Shown here: positions 37,601 through 50,309 of the stretch, piece after piece
How the letters are laid out: each line of letters begins with the position of its first letter
Position numbering within the stretch: position 1 is the stretch's first letter
Assembly (NCBI GenBank): GCA_003116995.1
Contig: BDSL01000029.1
Location: forward strand, 310,001-374,000
DNA: 64,000 nt
From: Yamagishiella unicocca
Lineage: Eukaryota; Chlorophyta; Chlorophyceae; Chlamydomonadales; Volvocaceae
Direction of reading: 5' to 3'
Program-made: the position numbers and the translations under genes
Notes under the pieces: model-generated
Seen by the model: the letters and a program-made list of their open reading frames with translations, nothing else
What the model was told of the DNA's origin: nothing
Databases searched by the model: none

Positions 37601-40600
37601 CATCACGCCGCACAGACAGCGCACACTCCGCTCCCAGAGCCCACATCCCCACCACCACAACCCGCGTGTCCGAAAACACACGCTAGCTAGTGTACGCCCT
37701 CCGTCTGGTGTGTCGAGCAGCCGGGTCTTCTCGCCCACCCCCCTCCCAGCAAACACTCCATCTCCTGACCCCCCCGGCTCCGGCCCTAATCCCCCGACAC
37801 GTTACAACCCGCCCCGGGCCTCGCCCCTGTCCCGCAGATATGGAACCGCATTCGCGGTAAGAAGCCCGCCCCGGTTGTTGCGCAAGCGCTCAACCTGACG
37901 GAGAGCAAGCACGAGGCTCGCAAGGTCGTGGAGCGGCGCACGCTGCGGCTCTACATGCCCACCGTCTGGGACATCATCAAGAACTTCCACAAGTGGGGCG
38001 GGAGGGGGGCGGAGGCGGGGACGGGGGCAACGGAAGGAGGTGTGGAGGCGGGAAGGATAGGGAAGTGGGGAGGAGGAGGACAGATGGGTGGGCGGGTGCG
38101 GGTGCTGTTCTGTCCGCTGTAACCCGTCGCAGCCGGCCCCTGGTGCCCCCCTGGGATCTCGTCAAGATGCGTCGCACCAGGGAGGCCGTGTGGGACCACC
38201 ATCCACCACCACGCAGCACAGCGGCACACAGCCGTCCGCCCCCTCCCCTCCCCCCCTCCCCTCCCCCCCTCCCCTCCCCCCCTCCCCTCCCCCCCTCCCC
38301 TCCCCCCCTCCGCCTGCCCTCTCGCGCCACTCCCACCTGCCCTGCCCCAACTCTTCCCCCTCCCCTCCGCTATAGTTTCTGCTCCTGTCTCCTATGTCAT
38401 GTAACCGGGTCTCTCGCCCCCTCCTTTAAAAACCCAGGAAGCTCAAGCTGCAGGAGCCGGCGTTCAAGGAGGTGGTGGTGCTGTACCGCTCCAGCGCACA
38501 CAGCAAGCTCAAGCGCCACAAGATACCCGCCATCCAGCGCCCGCTGGAGCAGCGGCAGCGGGAGATCCTGGCGGGCCGCAACATCCACATCAAATGCTTC
38601 CACGACATCCCCATGGCCGACATGGACGTCATCTTCGCGGACAAGAAGGTGGGACAGGAGGGGGCAGCGGGGGGTGGTAGGAGGCGGGGCTGGCAGCAGG
38701 GGGGGCCAGGTTGGAGGCGAGGGCCCCTCCGCCCGCCCGCTGACACCCGCCTCACCCCTGACCCGACACCCCACCCACCCACCCGGCCGCACCCGCATCA
38801 CCCCTGACCCCTGACCCGCCACCCCACCCGCCACCCCACCCGGCCGCGCCCGAAGGTGTACCTCAAGATGCTCACCATTATCCAGATGGTGATCACGGTG
38901 GTGGGGGGACTGGTCGCAGCGCTCATGGTGATCGTCAAGGTGAGTCGGTGGGCGGGTGGGTGGGTAGTGTCGAGACGCGTGTTGGTCATTTGGGGCAAGG
39001 TGTCAGATAGGCTGATGTGAGGTTAGTTTGGAATGCATGATGAGCTGTGCATGCCGGAAACGTTGGTTGGGCGGTCGGAAAAGTTGGTTGGGCGGTCGGA
39101 AAAGGTTTAATTGGGCGGTCGGAAACGTTGGTCGGTCGCAAAAGGTTGGTGGGCGGTCGGAAGGCGGGGCTTGACTCTCAGCCGCGGGTAAGTGAGGGCG
39201 GCATGAGAGGGTGGACCTGGAGGGGACTCCGGTGGCCTCCATCTGCGCATTGCTATTGATGTACTCGGTTATAAGCCTCCTGAACCACATACCCGAGGAT
39301 TTACCCGGCCACCTGGACCCTTCTCGCCTCTGCTTTCCTAAAGCGTTGCCTTCTTAAGCATCACATACCCCTTCCCTATTGCCTATCCCGCCCCCCCCAT
39401 CCACGGGTTTCCCTCGAACCCCCCCGTTTCACCCCCCCCCCCGTTTCACACACACCCCCGTTTCACCCCCCCCCCGTTTCACCCCCCCCCCGTTTCACCC
39501 CCCCCCCCGTTTCACCCCCCCCGTTTCACCCCCCCCCGTTTCACCCCCCCCGTTTCACCCCCCCCCGTTTCACCCCCCCCCCCGTTTCACCCCCCCCCGT
39601 TTCACCCCCCCGTTTCACCCCCCCCCCCAGGGCGAGAAGGTGGACATGAACGTGCTGTGGTCCAGCCTCAGTTTGGTCGCGGCCCGCTGCGGCCAGGTGT
39701 ACACGAGCGCGCAGGCGGAGCGCTCGAAATCCATCCAGGTAGGGGGCCGTACAGGCCGGGGAGCGGGGAGCGGGAGCCGGGTGAACGGTGGTTTTTCACC
39801 GGGCGCTGCGGGATGCGCACTCGGTTTGGTGGTTTGGCAGTTGGAGGCGCAATCTTAACCACTTTCTGGCCGGGTCGTTCCCGGGCGGAGGGGAGGGGAT
39901 CAGCGAGGCAGAGCTCCAGGGAGGATTGTCCCTGTGTGTCCCTTCACTGGCCGGGTCTTGGGACGTTTGGGGGCGATAACGAGGTGGGCGGTGGTGTTGC
40001 CGCCGCAACGGCATGGGGGCATTCGTCGGATTGGTGTGTTGGCGCTGCCGCTCAACACCTTGCGCCCTTGCCCTCGCCCGCACCCGACGCAGGACATGGT
40101 CAACATCCTGTACGACAAGACGGACGACGCGCAGGAGGGCGTGGTGTCGATGTTGCTGGAGGACATGGCGGACCAGCAGGTGGGGGGGGGCGTGTATTAT
40201 TGAGGGCTCCTCCGCCAACTCCCCCTCGGGTAGCTCTTGCTGCCACTGCCACTGCCGCTGTTATGGCTGCTGCTGTTGCTGCCGCTGCTGCCATTCCACG
40301 CCCTCCAGCTGCTACCGTTGCTGCTGCCGTTGCTGCTGCTGTTGCTGCTGCCGCCCTGCTGATGCTGCCGCCGATGCCGCAGCTCAAAGAGGCCATCCTG
40401 ACCTACGGACTGCTGTACAGCCGCGAGGCGGAGCTGACGGAAGCCATGATTGATCTGGTGGGTGTGGAGGGGGCGGTTGCGGGTGGGGGCGTGGGGGCAT
40501 GACAGCGCCACTGCGTGGGGACCCACCAGTGCGCTCGTACCCGCTCGTACTGGCGGGGAGCCATTGCGCAGCTGCGGAGGTGTGCGGGCGGCAGCTGATG

Positions 40601-42237
40601 CAGCGCCTGTCGGTAGCGGCCCGGAACCGCGTCCGCTGAAGCATATAAGGCGAGGAGCCACCAGCCACAGCTTCGCCCTGTTGTTGCAAACACCTGCTGT
40701 TTCGGCTCCGTCCGGACCTAGCTGCAGCCCCTACCGTCTCATTGGCTCCCTCCACACCGCCACTCATGGACCGCATCCTGTCTGACCGCGTTGCTACTGC
40801 CGCCACCGTTGCTACCCGATGCGCCGCTGCTGCTGCTGCTGCTGCTGCTGACGACGCTGACGCTGCTGCCAATGCAACCGCCGCTGATGCCGATGCGCGG
40901 GCGGCCCCTTCAGGACTGCGAGCGCTTCCTCAAAAAGAACTTCGACCTGTCGGTGGACTTTGCGGTGGAGGACGCGCTGCCGAGGCTCGAGTACTGGGGC
41001 ATGGTGCGCAGGAACCAGGGCAAGGGAGGCGGCAAGCCAAAGTGAGTGACTTGGGGAAGGCGGGGGTAGCGAGGCAAGGCGGGGGGGATGGGGCGGGGGG
41101 CACTGGCAGGGTCTGGAGGGTTCGAGGAAGACCCGTGGATGCTCGAAAAAACCGTTCAGAACAGACGTTTTGAGATGCATGATGGAGAACTGGGTTGGGG
41201 ATACTAAAGCCGAAGGTCGTAATATGACCTATGGCGGCTAAGCTAAAGCGGCTACGGCGAGACGACAGGAAGCGAGGACCCCGCGCGACGCACGGAAACG
41301 TCTGGAGGGTGGGGCAGGCTAATTTCAATTTGTTTTTGCTGAACAATCGTTAACAAAAGCTACCCAGAAGGGATTATCTATTGAGGATTAGGGGGTAACG
41401 AATTTTACACACCTGTGAGTTACTTAAGTTTATTTTTAAATCCTTTCTTGGCACGCAACTACCTACAGTAGCGTAACAGGATTAAACTATAACGTCGGAA
41501 TTGCGTGACTCGGCGGCTCACGGCCCTTTTGGCGGGGGCCGATGCCATGATACAACGGTGGCTGGTATCGGTATGATGGCCTGTGACTGCGCATGGCAGT
41601 GTTGGTCTAGGGCAGGCGCCGCGGCGGGGGGGAGGGGAGGCCCCTGTGGGGGCTGAGTGTACCCGCCCACCCGCCAGCCTACAACCTTCAATCAGCGACC
41701 GCGAGCACATGGTTGAACGTGCGTGGCTTATATATGGCACCCGAGCTCAACCTCAAGCCTCAACATCCATTCGCAATCCGGGCCCACGTCCGTGATTCCC
41801 ACTCCCACCCCGAACCCAACGGTTCTTTAATTGTAACCCCCGACCCAACGCGCGCCACCCGCATCGCGACTGCCGTACGATGCAGGTACGAGGCAGTCCA
41901 CGTGGAGGAGGCGGGCCTCAGCCTGCAGGACCACTGGCACAAGGCCTTCCAGTCCCTCTCGGAGCCGCCCGCTACCGCCACCTTCCCGCTGTCGAACCTG
42001 GTTTCGGGGCAAGAGCGCGCGCCGCCCACAAACGCCGGCGACCTGTTCAAGAGCGCGCCTCCAGCGGTTCCCGACGCGGCGCCGCAGCCGCAGTCCCCCG
42101 CCGTGGCTGGCGCGACGCCGGCTCCCCAGACCCCCAAGCCGACCTCTCCGGCCCCTGGTGCCGCGCCCACGGCGTCTCCGGGCGCCAGCGAGGGCAAGAC
42201 GGGCTTCTTCGGGAGCCTGGGCAAGAAAAAGAAGTGA
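34693..42237 (+). CDS. DUF3754 (TMEM143-like) membrane protein
   Basis: Eleven exons, all in phase: 34693-34980, 36073-36319, 36715-36923, 37838-37992, 38438-38648, 38856-38939, 39631-39738, 40093-40179, 40383-40457, 40914-41041, 41886-42237; about 647 residues. The start MGKDTKDKKDASAEK is followed by DRHIPVR, matching the opening of the family. The body has EFMILKRNLRHNF, GRFHILTTREWDLA, VNWDYYDDKMLRTF, DRVLVFHRGITVAQASGMYT, FKEVVVLYR, KCFHDIPMADMDVIFADKK. A hydrophobic segment follows (LTIIQMVITVVGGLVAALMV, about residue 405-430), then DMVNILYDKTDDAQEG and LKEAILTYGLL. The tail is Pro/Ala-rich and ends in GSLGKKKK. Mammalian TMEM143 is reported as mitochondrial; the algal location is unknown. 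Its molecular function is not established. Introns are unusually repeat-rich. Confidence 0.85.
36568..36648 (+). repeat. Dispersed intronic repeat, family B copy 2
   Basis: CGCCCACAAAATACGTGTCC, then GAAGACAATACG, CTATCC and GTCACGTAAATGGTTTTCAT. It lies in the DUF3754-gene intron, about 65 nt before the exon starting at 36715. Confidence 0.7.
37014..37124. repeat. 9-bp (GGCAGCAGC) microsatellite
   Basis: About 12 perfect copies in the DUF3754-gene intron after 36923. The frame is open but no phase-compatible splice signals suggest it is coded. Confidence 0.9.
38238..38310. repeat. Pyrimidine 12-bp tandem repeat
   Basis: Repeats of CCCCTCCCCCCT in the intron before the exon at 38438. Strongly strand-asymmetric C/T tract. 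Confidence 0.85.
39062..39164. repeat. About 21-bp intronic tandem repeat
   Basis: About five imperfect copies of GTTGGTTGGGCGGTCGGAAA in the DUF3754-gene intron between 38939 and 39631. Confidence 0.8.
39418..39630 (+). repeat. CGTTTCAC/C-run repeat as the 3' end of an intron
   Basis: Some fourteen or more copies of CGTTTCACC separated by runs of 6-11 C lead directly into the 3' splice site at 39630/39631. The variable C-run lengths suggest slippage. The tract probably serves as an extended polypyrimidine tract. Confidence 0.9.
41122..41299 (+). mobile_element. Non-autonomous element with 11-bp flanking direct repeat
   Basis: GTCTGGAGGGT occurs immediately before (41111-41121) and after (41300-41310) this 178-bp segment, as expected of a target-site duplication. 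The inside matches 10209-10350. Its first 45 bp also match, in reverse orientation, 11274-11330. It lies in the last DUF3754-gene intron and has no coding capacity. Confidence 0.75.
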
Positions 42238-45018
42238 GGCCGCGTGAGCAGGGCAGAGGCTGACGTGGCTCGCCGCGTGGAGCTGGTTGCCGAGGTGGTG
42301 TGTGTTGGGGCGCCGGGCCGTTGTCTCCGCTGGCCGGCGTGGCCAGCTGGGCATGCCAGGCATCATACCCATGCGTCTGACCGTCTGCGTTCCTGCACAG
42401 CCCCGGCGTAGGGGCAGGTGAGGGGGCGAACTTTTAACCCTCATCGGCTCCGCGGTCACGTTTCCGACCCTTGCCTTTGTTAGGCTGCTCGCGGCGATGA
42501 CGAGTGTTGTTTTTGTTTTTGCCTGCGGCTGTACGTGTGAGGTGCACTTGCGTCGCATGGGTTAGTGTTCGGGTGGCGCGAGGGGGGCGACCAGCTGCCT
42601 CGCGGATCGCTCCGTGGTTGCGCGCCAGGCCCCTCATGAGAGGCTGGCTGGCTTACAGCGGAACACCATTCTTTCGAAACGCTGGTGTGACAGCCGCAGG
42701 GTCGTGTCAGCCAGGGAGGGTCCGCCAGCTCGGAAAGTAGCCGGCAGACGTGGCGGGGAGAGCGGCTGGAGGGCGGCATACGGTACCATGTGCTCGGAAC
42801 GGGCGGCCTTCGAGGCCGTGCTTGCTAATTTCTCATTGCGGGTTGCGGATTGCGGATTGCTACAGCACTTTGTTTTCGTACTGATTGGAGCTTGGGGTTT
42901 GGGCGTGTGGGGTTGCGCCCTGTGTCTTGTTTCTTGTTCTCCGGAGCGCCGAGGCCGCCTCACACAGCATCGTTGGTACTGTTGTTGCTCGCCGGATAGG
43001 CGTTTCTGTGCAGGACCTTGCGTGCTGTACTGAAGCACATACAGGTGCACATGCACTTGTGTGGCACGTGGGTGTACGGACATCTCTGGCGGGGGCGGCA
43101 GGGACACCAGCGGAGCGCTGCACGGTGCCGGAGTGGGTGCGGTCGGCGCTAGGTGGGCTCTGGACGCCCACCCACACCCACCTGCCCACGATGCGGGTGA
43201 GGGTCGACTCTCGCTTCCTAGGCGGCCTGAATGCGCCGCCGTTTATGTTTGGGTTCACTTTTTTACTTACGGGTTCCGTACCACTGGTTCCGCCTCTGCC
43301 GTTCGGCATCAGGGGATGGTCCTTCGGGTTCCATTAATAAGCCCGCTCCCTGCTACTTTGGCAAACCCTAGCAAACTCGACACGGGTCCCTCGAATCGTC
43401 AGGGAATCACGCCTTGTAATCTAGGTCCATTGGGGGCGTCGCTGGCGGCGTCCGGTCAGGGTGTCACCCGGCCAGCGTTCTCAATGCTGTCCCGAGTCCA
43501 AACCGCTCTGAGACGCTGTCCACCTTCCCACGCCCCCAGCAATAAGCAAGGCGACTCACCACTCAACCGTTGATGGGCTCCTTTCATGCAAGAGATAAAA
43601 CTCGTTGGAGTGGACCAACAAGGCCGCGTGCGAGAATGACGAAATAAAAGTGGAGCATGCGACGATGGAACATGGCAGGACAGGACATGGCAGGGCAGAG
43701 CGCTCAGCCCACTGTGAGGACGAGAATGTCCAGCAGAAAGTTGCAACGTGCTGTCGCGATCAACATCCCTTCACACCGCGGTCCTTGGGGTCCACTTTGC
43801 GGGTAGTCATCCATCCGTTCAGCAATACGGATCAGGGACGAGATCTGCATCCCAGCACCCTGGGACGGGGTGACGACCCTGGACGGCTGATACTCGACAA
43901 CGGGCCAGGTGACGCCCGTGCGTCGGCATCATCCTGGCCGTAGCTACTATTTTCGTTCACTACTACTTTTCAGGCGGTCCGGCAACCCTTTCGATGCGTG
44001 CCTAGACGTCACAGCCGTTCACTGCACTTTGGATGCCCGACGATGCCCCGCCTATGTTCATGCCGTAAATTGATTGGGCAACACATTAATGACTGATGTG
44101 AATTGCGAACAGATTGATTGACGAAAGTGAGCAGAAATCCGGGCAAACTGCTGGCGATGCTGGCCGTGCTGCTACTCAGTAGCTGCAGCTTCGAGGCCCT
44201 GAGGTAGAGCCTCCAGGGACAGTGCACCAAGCGTGTCTGTTGCATGATACAACTCTGCATGTGAGTACCATGAATGTACAGGTACAGCCTGTACAGGATT
44301 CGCGCGGAGGCACAGCCTCGAACCGGAGGCAAGGGAAGGTCATGGCACGGGCATTGTACGGAGGTTCAGGCGAAGCCTTCAAGGCGAATAGTGGCCAATC
44401 TATCCAGCTGCCCTTATAAGAAAGGAGGCAATTTTATGCAGCGAAAGTGAGAACGCAAAGAAAGGTAGCCGTGAAATGAAACTGCACTTGCTAAACGCGT
44501 AAACGGCAATTCCGTACTTACGATGCCGTTGATGTCTGTGAGCCCAGAAGTGGTCGGACCTTATCATATGACGAAGAGACTGTCGGTGAACTGTAGTTGT
44601 GTTACACAGCAGACAGCCTGCTCGCTGAAGGCCAGGTGCAAAACGGACATACAGAAAACGCATTCCTAAGACACGGTACCCGAACAAAGGAGCCCCTACC
44701 TGAACCACGTCTCTCCGTAACCATTCTGTGTGATTGACGAACTGCAGTGATGAGGTGGGTACACGACGCACCGGCTCGTGTATTACGCGACGGGTGCTCT
44801 GCAGCTCCCAGCCCGTGGGCGGCTCGGCATTGCCCACCGGTTCCGCTACCTCGGCTTCAACAAAATCACAGTACTATAGAGTAATTAGGAAGCAATGTAT
44901 ATCCAATTACGCGCCCTGATGTCGTGCCCACCTTACCCTGCACCTGCTCGGCGGCCTTCCCTCCATCGCACGCAGGTCAACAGCGCCATCGTCGTTGCGG
45001 TCAAGGTTTATAATAGAG
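42238..45018. other. Intergenic, no gene recognised
   Basis: About 2.8 kb between the DUF3754 gene and the first chitinase. No domain-bearing frame or RNA gene was seen. The chitinase promoter and possibly a signal-peptide exon should lie in its right part. Confidence 0.4.
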
Positions 45019-48000
45019 ATGGTGGTCGTCCTCGCCGCAACAGCGCCCCGCCGTGCCCTAGTGATGGGCTCAACCTCCGTAGGCTGCGACAGCTCCGCCG
45101 TGTGCGCAATCAAGGTCTCCGGCCTCTACGCCAACCCCTGCGACGCCACCTGCACCAGCTTCCTCAACTGCGCCAACGGCATCGCATACGTGCAGTATTG
45201 CTCCAGCGGCACCCTCTTCAATCCCACCGCCAAGTATTGCGACTGGCCGGCAAACGTTCCGTGCGCAGGCGCCTCTCCCTCCCCGAGCCCAAAACCGTCT
45301 CCCTCTCCCTCACCCTCCCCCAAACCTTCATCGTCGCCCTCTCCTAAACCATCTCCTCGACCGTCTCCTAAATTGTCGCCTTCACCCTCGCCAAAGCCCT
45401 CGCCATCACCCAAGCCTTCGCCATCGCCCTTCGCCAAGCCTTCACCCTCGCCAAAGCCCTCCCCCGCATCTTCTCCTTCGCCCTCTCCCAAACCCTCACC
45501 CTCTCCCAGCCCCAGCCCCAGCAGCTGCACCACCACAAACTGGTGCCAGGGCAAGGTCTCCGGCCTCTACGCCAACCCCTGCGACGCCACCTGCACCAGC
45601 TTCATCAACTGCGCCAGCGGCGTGACGTATGTCCAAGCCTGCGGCAGCGGCCTCGTCTTCAATCCCTCCAATAGAAATTGCGACTGGCCAGCAAACGTCC
45701 AATGCGGCGTCGCGCCCTCCCCGACGCCCAGCCCCAACCCCAGCGTCTCGCCCAGCCCAAAACCCTCGCCGAGCCCCCGTCCCTCACCCAGCCCCGGGTC
45801 CTCGCCTTCACCCTCGCCTGGGCCCTCACCTTCGCCCTCGCCGTCAGGAAGCCACAAGGTCATCGGTTACCTGGAGAACTGGCGATGGTGGGTGACGGTT
45901 TTCATCGTTTAGGACCTCGTGTTGGTCTCCCGGGATGAGCGCGAATGACGTTGTACACCGGTACGTGTAGTATGAAGAGAACGACGACATCTGTATAAGT
46001 GTTGAGACACATGCACACGCAGTTTCCTGGTGCCGGATAGTAGCATTACGACGGGATCAGTGCGGACCTGCACGGAATGAGACGGTAGCGGTGACCTTTA
46101 CTGACTGCTCTTCCCCAGATGCCGCTCCTGAACACAGCTGGCGCCGAAACCAGGAATTCGTGCACCAGCGGGTTCGCTCCTTGTTTACATTTTGCGGCGC
46201 ACCATATCGTTTGACCCGTTTGCCTGCTGGTTCTGATCGTGGCCCTTGCGGCGCTTCTGCGCTGCAGGTACAGCCAAGGCGGCGTGCCCCCCAGCCTGAC
46301 CGCCTACGCGGCGAAGCTGACGCACATCAACTACGCCTTCAGCACCATCTCGTACAGTCCGCAGCACGACACCTACTACCTAGACTTCACGGACACGTGG
46401 GCGGACATCGGGGCCTGCCTGACGGGCAACTGCCCCGCGGTGGGTGCATGGTGGGATGCGCCTGGTGGTTGTTGTAACGGTTACAGTGGGTTCCAGACCA
46501 AGAGGTGATGGAGTTGCCAGGCCATGGCCAAGCAGGCAGCGTTGCAAATATTGCGTATCTCACAATTTCCCCAGCAGATGTAGGCGGATGATGGTGTGCA
46601 AAGTGCAGGGGCTGCCCACCTGTGGTGTTCGTCTCAGCGGCTTGAACGTGGTGGTGGTTGCGCAGGGTAGTCGTGTTGATGAAACGCGTGAGGCCTGGGA
46701 GGAGCGACCCCGAAACAGTATCGCCATCTGACGCACCCCAGCCAGCACCCAACTCGATGCCCCTGCGCCAATGGCCATACACCGGGCGTGATCGCCAGAT
46801 TGCACAAGAAATATCACCGGCAGCCGCTCAGTTGAAGCAAGCAAGGGACAAACCGCCCACTCCGCCCCGTTTGACTCCTCCCATCCCGTTTCCCTGCAGA
46901 CCTGCATCACACTCACCGCCACCTGTCCGGGCTCCAACGTCGGCATGAGCCCAACCACCAAGACAGCTAGCGCGGCCTGCCCAACGAACTGCTACAACCG
47001 TGGGGGTGCGTCGGGCTACCCCCGCAAGTGCAACACAATCGCAAGCGACATGTCGACTCCCCTGCGTGCCTGCGGCCACTACGCCTACGTGAAGCAGTTC
47101 ATCGCCAACTCGGCGCCACATGTCCGCGTGCTTATTTCCGTTGGAGGTTGGTACGACAGTAACTATTTTTCGATGGCTTCGGCGCCCAAGTACCGGACTC
47201 GCTTCGTGGACTCGGTGCTCGACTTCCTGGACACGTTTGGCTTTGACGGCGTCGACTTCGACTGGGAGTACCCCGGCTTCGAGCACGCCGGCCAGCCCGC
47301 CTACGGCTCCAGTGACGGCGGCAGCCCCGACGACATCCGTGACTGCGCCAAAACTAGCTGCGCGTACGGCAGTCGTACGACCGACGGCGCCAACTTTGTC
47401 GCAATGTTGCAGGAGCTGCGCTCCCGTCTCGCCACCCGCCTCAGCCGGCGGGGGGAGCGGTACCTGGTGACCATGGCTGGACCTGGTGAGGGCTACGTGG
47501 CTTGCGCATGTGGGAGAGCAGCAAGGGAGTGGGAAGGCCTGGAGGGGCCAGGGGGAAAGGAAGCTCTACTGGTGCTACCGGTGTTCTTCGTGTCGGACGT
47601 GTGGAGACTTCCTAAAGCGTTTTAGCAACCGTAACAGCAGTACGATCGAGTGTCCACAAAAACCCTCGTCAGTTTTACTTGTCTCATTAGCGCCGACCCT
47701 GGTGTTTCCACTCGACCTCCACCACTCCTCCCCGCAGGCGGCAACGACAAGCTGGACAAGATGGCTCTGTCCTCTGTGTGCGCGGCACTGGACTGGGTCA
47801 ACATCATGACGTACGGTGAGCGCAAGGGCCGCCGGCGCAGCGGGGATGCCCTAGTCCTTCCGGTTTCACGCCCCTTGCAGCCCGGTCACCCTGCCGCACC
47901 ACCGCGTGGGTTGCATGGGCGCCTCCTCCCTGACTCCCCTCCCGCACCGCCCGCACGTCCCCTGGTCGCAGACCTGCACGGCGCGTGGGACACAGTCACC

Positions 48001-48619
48001 GGCCACCAGTCCGGCCTGGCCGACCCCGGCGGCGACCCCCTCACCGTCAGCGCCGTCGTCTCGGCGTACGTGGCGCGAGGCTGCCCGAGGTCCAAGCTGG
48101 TGGTCGGGGTGCCGTTCTACGGCAGGTGAGGACGAGGACGAGCAAGATGTAGTAAATGGTTGGGCAGCTAGGTCGTCGGTCGAGTTGATGCCTGGCAAGG
48201 TCGCGACATCAATTACCATGCTCCTTCGCGTTTCTTATCACCCTCAACTTCACCCAACCGCCTCATCTTGCCCGCTGACCGCCAGGAGTTTCAAGGGCGT
48301 GGCCCCCGGCCCGGACTCCACCCTTCCTGGCTACAACCAGCCCTTCTCCGCCTCCCAAACAGCCCAGCAGAACTACCTCGACGCCTCGCCGACGCAGAAG
48401 CAGGTGGCAGCCAAGGGCTACCGCACAATCTTCGATTCGGCGCGCAACGCGTCGTACGCGTACGACGCGGCATCGCAGACCTTCATCACGTACGACAACG
48501 AGGCCGCGGTTGCGGCCAAGGCGGACTTCATCCGCCGCGAGGGCCTGGCGGGAGCCATGGTCTGGGCGATGGGGCAGGAGACGCCTTCGATCTGGTCGGC
48601 GCTTACCAACGGACTGTGA
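45019..48619 (+). CDS. Secreted-type chitinase: CBM14-CBM14-GH18
   Basis: Exons in phase: 45019-45887, 46268-46439, 46900-47485, 47738-47815, 47972-48125, 48286-48619 (TGA); about 730 residues. Two CBM14 (peritrophin-type) chitin-binding modules near residues 23-84 and 168-229 share [15 protein letters not shown], a six-Cys pattern and NC.W/CDWPANV. Ser-Pro/Lys-Pro linkers follow each. GH18 begins [12 protein letters not shown]. It has [20 protein letters not shown], the catalytic [12 protein letters not shown] (acid Glu about residue 469), [24 protein letters not shown] and GAMVWAMGQ, so all retaining-chitinase signature residues are present. It should hydrolyse chitin or chito-oligosaccharides outside the cell. 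The ATG chosen gives only a weak signal sequence ([10 protein letters not shown]), so an upstream exon may be missing. Paralogue of 50310-55578. Confidence 0.88.
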
Positions 48620-49850
48620 TTTCACACGAACCAGAGGAAGTGCACATCCTAACAATGATGGATCGCTCACAACTCTAGGCCCAACCACGTGCCTTTTTTT
48701 ATGAACGAGATGCCATAAGTATGACCGCACGTACCGTTACATCCTTACGCAAGCAGCAGCAGTAGTAGAAGCCGTTTTATGGGTTCCAGGCCGAAAGACA
48801 GAACCATTGGGCACAGCAGTGGCGTTAACAACTGTTAACAACAACACAAGCAGGACGCCATCTCATGCTGTATATGCATGATGCATCCGTAGCAAGATTG
48901 CTGCTGTGGGTTGGCATATCCATAGTTTCAAGGCACGATGGGGTAGCGGCACACTGGCAAATGTGTGCTGCGGCGAGCTGCGGCGGTATTAACTGTCATA
49001 AGATGACCCCGCAAGGCCATTCCCCCCTGTTGGCATGCAGCTTTGACGGCTTGCATGGCAACATTTTTCTGTTGCTGAACGTTGGTGGGTATCGCATTTC
49101 GGCTGGGGATGGTTCCGGTGTACAGGGTCGGTGTTTGTTTGACGGTCGAAGGAGTGAGCACAAGCGCTGGTCACATCGCGGCCGTCGTACGATGGACGTG
49201 ACATATGGGGAGAAGAGACAGGACTCGCGCAAATGCGCAATGCGCGTATGGCTGTAGCAGTAGGTGGATATGTGGGTATTGGGTTGTTAACAATTTATGA
49301 TACGGTGTATGCAACAACAGCAGGTCCCAGGGTGGGCCTGCCAGCGACCTGCAGATACGCCTCACACGCATTGGGCAAGCTGGACGCCGGAAAAGTGGCA
49401 CATGACTGATCGTGTTTGTTCGTTAGTGCCGCGGGCCGGGTCGGGCAGGGCACACCGAGGCCAGCCGAGGCACACATCGCCATACGACTGTAAGGAGGCG
49501 CACACAGACAACACCAGACAAAGATGGACGCAGGTACCACAAGACAAAGACGTGCAACCTCTACTGCTCGTCCGTCCTAAGCTAAGCTGGACTAGAGGTG
49601 AACGCGATGGCCTTGCGGCGAAGAGACCTTCCAGCGCTTCGACGCCTTTGCTGAGAACGTTACGTATTTCTAGTTGCATGAAAATGAAGAGATTCGTGGC
49701 GCAGATGGGCGCAGGTCATAGGTAGATATCGATTACAAATGTTGGTAACCCGAAGCGCAGCTAACGAAGTTCAGGCGAAGGTGTGAGATTGACCAACGCG
49801 CAGACACTTGGAAAAGCCAGCGTGGAATAAATTCTGTGAAGTAAAGCTGG

Positions 49851-49892
49851 CTGCGCGTGGAGGAAATAATCCTGCGCGTGGAGGAAATAATC
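49851..49892. repeat. 21-bp tandem duplication in chitinase promoter region
   Basis: CTGCGCGTGGAGGAAATAAT plus C occurs at 49851 and again at 49872 without mismatch, about 90 bp upstream of a TATA-like box. It could be a duplicated regulatory site. Confidence 0.6.
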
Positions 49893-49978
49893 CGGTCGCC
49901 TAACGGCGCACGACCGTTGCACTTGGATCCAAGATGCACTTGCTCACACATAACAAGGATCGCCCACCGATGGAAACG

Positions 49979-49986
49979 TATATAAG
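49979..49986 (+). promoter_or_regulatory. TATA-like box upstream of the LPMO-chitinase gene
   Basis: TATATAAG, about 330 nt before the first ATG of the gene, in a locally AT-rich stretch. The predicted 5' UTR would be long. Confidence 0.35.
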
Positions 49987-50309
49987 CATGCTGCTTGTTA
50001 TTTAATCTTCATGGTTCAGCACATCCCAATCATATTCGCTTCAGCTTGCAGCGCTCGTGCCCACGTTTCTGTCGTCTCTGTAGAGGAGGATTAACAATTA
50101 TGTTGTTATTTAATCATCTCGTGTTAGGGATGAGGTAAGCTACGCATGCCTGTTTGGTGCCGCGGGCTGTCCTTAAAGTTCGGCGCATCAATGACCAGTC
50201 CCTTCACTTTATACAAAGAAACATTACAGCCGCTCCATTGACTTACTGGTACATGTAACGTCTCAGGGAAGGTCACTTTTAAACCCAGGCATCGTAAACT
50301 CGCTTAGCA

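Larger units (their letters stand above)
48620..50309. other. Spacer between the two chitinase genes
   Basis: It contains no recognisable gene. It holds the 3' end of the first chitinase and the promoter of the second (see 49851 and 49979). Confidence 0.5.
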
